Positions 62,001 to 64,000 of a DNA stretch of 64,000 bases are shown in pieces. The stretch's first letter is position 1; every line of letters starts with the position of its first letter. The position numbers and the translations under genes were made by a program. The notes below the pieces were generated by a model. That model was not told the DNA's origin. It made no database searches and was given only the letters and a program-made list of their open reading frames with translations. Source of the stretch: Lysobacterales bacterium (lineage in GTDB: Bacteria > Pseudomonadota > Gammaproteobacteria > Xanthomonadales > SZUA-5); assembly GCA_022841325.1 (NCBI GenBank), contig JALHRS010000015.1, positions 25,432-89,431 of the forward strand. Direction: 5' to 3'.

Positions 62001-62912
62001 ATCGACAGCCTCAACGACGGCGAGCCGCGCAACAATTTCCTCGAGCGCAGCCTGACCTGGAACGAGAACGGCGTGCTCGATGGCGCCCGCCATCTGGCCA
62101 TCGCCGGCTACTGGTTCTATGTCGCCACGCCCAAGGGCATTGTCGTTCTGAACATGAATGACCCGATGCAGCCCAGATACGTGCGCACGGTGGCGATCAG
62201 CGATGCCCGGGCCAGTCAGCAGCAGTTCCGCTATCTGTTCGTGACCAGCGGCCGCGGCCTGGAAGTGGTCGACATCACCAATCCGGCCCAGGCCGAAGTG
62301 GTGCCGGGCGCCATGGTGCCCATTGCCGATGCGCACAAGCTGCACGTGGCCCGCACCTACGCCTACGTGGCCTCGGGTGCGGAAGGACTGACCATCATCG
62401 ATGTCACCAAGCCGACCGAGCCCAGGCTCTATCAGCGTTTCAATGCGGATGGCGCGATGTCCGACGCCCGCGACGTGACGGTCGCCTCCACCAATGCCTC
62501 GCTCTACGCCTATGTCGCCGATGGCATCAACGGGCTCAAGGTGATCCAGCTGACCGGCCCGGACATTCAGCCCAAGTTCTACGGCTACAGCCCGGACCCC
62601 AAGCCCACGCTGATCGCCTGGTATCCCACCGGCAAGCCTGCGCTGTCGCTGTCGCGGGCGCTGGAACGTGATCGCGCCGTCGATGAAACCGGCGGTCAGA
62701 TTGCGGTGCTCGGACGGGTAGGCTCGCGGCCGCTGAACGAGGCCGAGCAACGCGCCTTCTTCCTCGACAAGGACGGCCGACCCTGGTTCGTCCATGACGA
62801 AGTGGACGGCCCGCGCGGTATCACCTCACCGCCGCTGCCGTGGAAGAACAACCGCATCTACGATCAGCAGAAAGACACGGCCGAAGCCGTCAAGCGCTCC
62901 TTCGAGCACTGA
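59022..62912 (+). CDS. Secreted decaheme cytochrome with C-terminal LVIVD-type propeller
   Basis: The 1296-residue product has a signal peptide (about 1-26) and ten CxxCH motifs between about residues 58 and 802: CMSCH, CTDCH, CGACH, CSACH, CMNCH, CVDCH, CKDCH, CFSCH, CGGCH and CTDCH. A His/Asp-rich insert (GHGHDSDSEHGHG) lies near 100-115. From about 880 to 1200 the sequence has the repeated pattern of LVIVD proteins: VYVAEGSKGIRVYD, GLILIDI, GIVVLNM, GLEVVDITNPA, GLTIIDVTKPTEP and GLKVIQL. They probably form a beta-propeller. It is an expected outer-surface or periplasmic electron terminal of this cluster. GAGAGG precedes the ATG; the barrel stop is 17 bases upstream. Confidence 0.93.
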   Translation: MKPITAVLLTLSSIALCQFSSTATAAGGETPVDRVYVTAPDAPRNQSQAAADAKSAGCMSCHSPIDQKSMHASPAVVLGCTDCHGGDATVEAPASAGHAQPTPGHGHDSDSEHGHGATAYAPDYLAAMEQAHVLPRYPQTWHYPRSSNPERTYTLLNREAPEFVRFMNPSDLRIAHEACGACHQPIIEAAKRSIMATGAMLWGGASYNNGILPFKRYILGEGYERDGTSAIINALEPVTPAMQMRGALSQLVPLPAWEVIPPGDIFRVFERGGRNINTTFPETGLPNSLGQIQRLEEPGRPDIKQSNRGPGTGQRIAVPVINIHKTRLNDPNMWFMGTNDQPGDFRNSGCSACHVPYANDRDPRHSGPYAAFGHMGQSQQADPTIPRDQPGHPLKHAFTRSIPTSQCMNCHMHQPNMFINTFLGYTMWDYESDAPFMWPEEQRYPTHDEMHEALERNPEEAVIRGKWSDLDFVKDVSLLNPKLKDTQFADYHGHGWNFRAIFKRDRKGNLLDAEGAKVDDADPKKFEKAVHMSSIHVDLGMHCVDCHFAQDMHGNGHIVGEVAAGVEIQCKDCHGTPDKYPTLITSGPMASKAGRDLSNLRNPDGEKRFEWIDGKLIQRSIMESGLQWEMSLVKDTSDPANPAYNAKADRAHTMSRDTANLTYGKDVAPADYAHGEDEMLCFSCHTSWTTSCGGCHLPIQANWKTERHHFEGGATRNYATYNPQVARDDVFMLAKHGEVKDYKYAPMRSSSALILSSTNSNRERIYIQQPPIAASGYSSQAFAPHYPHTERRTETKTCTDCHLSEQNDNNAIMAQLLGQGTRFMDFLGFNAWVGGDGEISAIRVTEWDEPQAVVGSYLHRYAYPDWFKKHEDNGQQLTEGYDHSAGYANCLQIRGEYVYVAEGSKGIRVYDAAGIANKGVSQRIITAPFSPLGHDTHIDSANATCIVLPTTQPVQPSRNEGDLMRKVNLEQPTHPIYRYAFATDAVEGLILIDIDSLNDGEPRNNFLERSLTWNENGVLDGARHLAIAGYWFYVATPKGIVVLNMNDPMQPRYVRTVAISDARASQQQFRYLFVTSGRGLEVVDITNPAQAEVVPGAMVPIADAHKLHVARTYAYVASGAEGLTIIDVTKPTEPRLYQRFNADGAMSDARDVTVASTNASLYAYVADGINGLKVIQLTGPDIQPKFYGYSPDPKPTLIAWYPTGKPALSLSRALERDRAVDETGGQIAVLGRVGSRPLNEAEQRAFFLDKDGRPWFVHDEVDGPRGITSPPLPWKNNRIYDQQKDTAEAVKRSFEH

Positions 62913-63030
62913 GGTCCAACATGGACGCGGCGCCCCGGGGGCGTCGCGTCTTTTCCTTGGGCGTCGAAGGGGCTGATCCCGATCCCTGGCGCCGGCAAAA
63001 CCGACCAAGGCACTCGACGAGGCACGCATC

Positions 63031-63432
63031 ATGCAAGCTGTGCAGGACCGTCAGGCACGCCTGCTCCTGGCTTTCGGGGCCCTGCTGGCAGCCACCGGCG
63101 TGGCGATGGCTGCACTGGGTTCGCACGCCTTTGCCGACATCCTGACAGGAAAGGCGGCGCTACGCTTCGACAGCGCACTGCGCCTGCACCTGATGCATGC
63201 CCCTGCCCTGCTAGCCCTGGGCGCCACGCGCAGTCATGCACGGGCGCGCTGGTGGCAAGTGGCAGGCACCCTGATCAGCCTCGGCTGCGTCATCTTCTGC
63301 GGTGGCCTGTATCTGGCGGCTCTGGATCTTCTTGCCGCCATCCTGGCAATCGTGCCGGCCGGCGGCAGCCTGATGATGCTCGGCTGGGTCGTGGCCCTGG
63401 TGGCCTATGTCCGCGGGCCAGAAATATCGTAA
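63031..63432 (+). CDS. DUF423 family membrane protein
   Basis: The 133-residue product has four hydrophobic segments (about 10-30, 50-66, 73-95 and 100-125) and the DUF423 signature LAATGVAMAALGSHAF near its start. It includes HLMHAPALLALG and GGLYLAAL. The family is a small inner-membrane protein of unknown role. It follows the decaheme gene by 118 bases on the same strand and could be co-transcribed, but nothing ties it to electron transfer. Confidence 0.88.
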   Translation: MQAVQDRQARLLLAFGALLAATGVAMAALGSHAFADILTGKAALRFDSALRLHLMHAPALLALGATRSHARARWWQVAGTLISLGCVIFCGGLYLAALDLLAAILAIVPAGGSLMMLGWVVALVAYVRGPEIS

Positions 63433-64000
63433 ACGACTGATCTCGACGCCAGGCAAAAGCGGCAGGGGTCAAGGGGCAGGGGACCCACCCCGCCGCACGA
63501 TCTGACTTTGCAGCGAGCTTGGGCCCCGCGCGCCGGCCCCGGTAGGTTGCCATGAAAGTCATTCAGGCGAGTGCTGTCGCTCCCTCCCCGCTGTTCGGGG
63601 GTGAGTCTGGCGCGTTTGGCCGGCATGCCGGCCGCGCCAGCGAACGCGCGGCGGCTTGCCGCCGGGCCGGACGGGTTGAAGGGGTTAGGCAAGAAACCCT
63701 GTGCAACGGTCTTGGCACCCACGACTTTCATGATGGCGAGTGGCCCGCAGCCATGACCGTTGGGCGAAAAAGCGCGCCGCAGGGGCGACCGGGGCTCTCG
63801 CCCAACATGCCATCCCCCATCTTTCTGACTGTTGAACAAAGCAGAAAGGAAACCGGGCACAAGGCAAGCTCCCACGTTCTGGCGACCCAGGTCGGAATCT
63901 GACGGGCAGCCCTTCAAGCTCGCCGCATGACTCGACCGTGCCTCAGGGTGGGTGCCCCCCCCCCCCCCCCCCGCCCCCCGGCAGACCCAAACGCCCCCCC
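63433..64000. other. Gene-poor end with an inverted-repeat pair and C homopolymers
   Basis: No gene is supported here. CATGAAAGTC (63551-63560) recurs inverted as GACTTTCATG (63723-63732), bounding a 182-base segment with further short palindromes; it could be a small non-autonomous repeat. From 63955 the sequence degenerates into C runs (63955-63972 and 63994-64000). Confidence 0.5.

Overview
The window is a high-GC, gene-dense bacterial chromosome segment that most resembles the Lysobacterales (Xanthomonadales) of the Gammaproteobacteria. Supporting signs are dispersed palindromic repeats of the GTGGGAGCGGCTTCAGCC and CGTCATTGCGAG types, a secreted protein ending in ANGFE, and house-keeping genes of gammaproteobacterial type (ppsA, ppsR, rlmJ, dbpA, ispG, pyrD, murB). 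No organism name can be read from the sequence itself. No complete tRNA, rRNA or CRISPR array is visible.

Layout. Positions 1-2.73 kb look like the end of an integrated island: a zinc-finger-like gene cut by the edge, an AbiEi-type antitoxin without its toxin, a YegP-like protein and an Mrr-type nuclease. It ends at a tmRNA/tRNA-like 3' end followed by a terminator. From 2.9 to 4.6 kb lie a decayed reductase gene, a Tat-type hydrolase and a small membrane protein. From 5 to 21.6 kb there is a large DUF1444-containing protein, secreted proteins (CIA30, DUF885, PepSY, cupredoxin, DUF3828, DUF1161), a b-type cytochrome, a GGDEF-EAL protein and a TlpA-DUF4266-DUF3570-ApbE operon. From 21.7 to 26.2 kb is a signalling block: a receiver-phosphatase, a STAS protein and a receiver-PAS-GGDEF-EAL protein. 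From 26.5 to 46.2 kb is mostly metabolism and RNA handling, with a VapBC-type module lodged between ppsA and ppsR.

The most unusual part is 46.3-62.9 kb. A PilZ-like protein is divergent from a 799-residue flavoprotein that carries two cyclic-nucleotide-binding domains and about four [4Fe-4S] motifs. It is followed by a b-type membrane cytochrome and by an FHA-like/transmembrane/decaheme cytochrome. After a short insertion come a lipoprotein with two GlcG-like domains, an outer-membrane beta-barrel, and a secreted decaheme cytochrome with an LVIVD-type propeller. Read together these could carry electrons from cytoplasmic NAD(P)H through the inner membrane, periplasm and outer membrane. This is inferred from domains and gene order only; I know no described system with this exact set of parts.

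The last 50 bases are long C runs and look like the low-quality end of an assembly.
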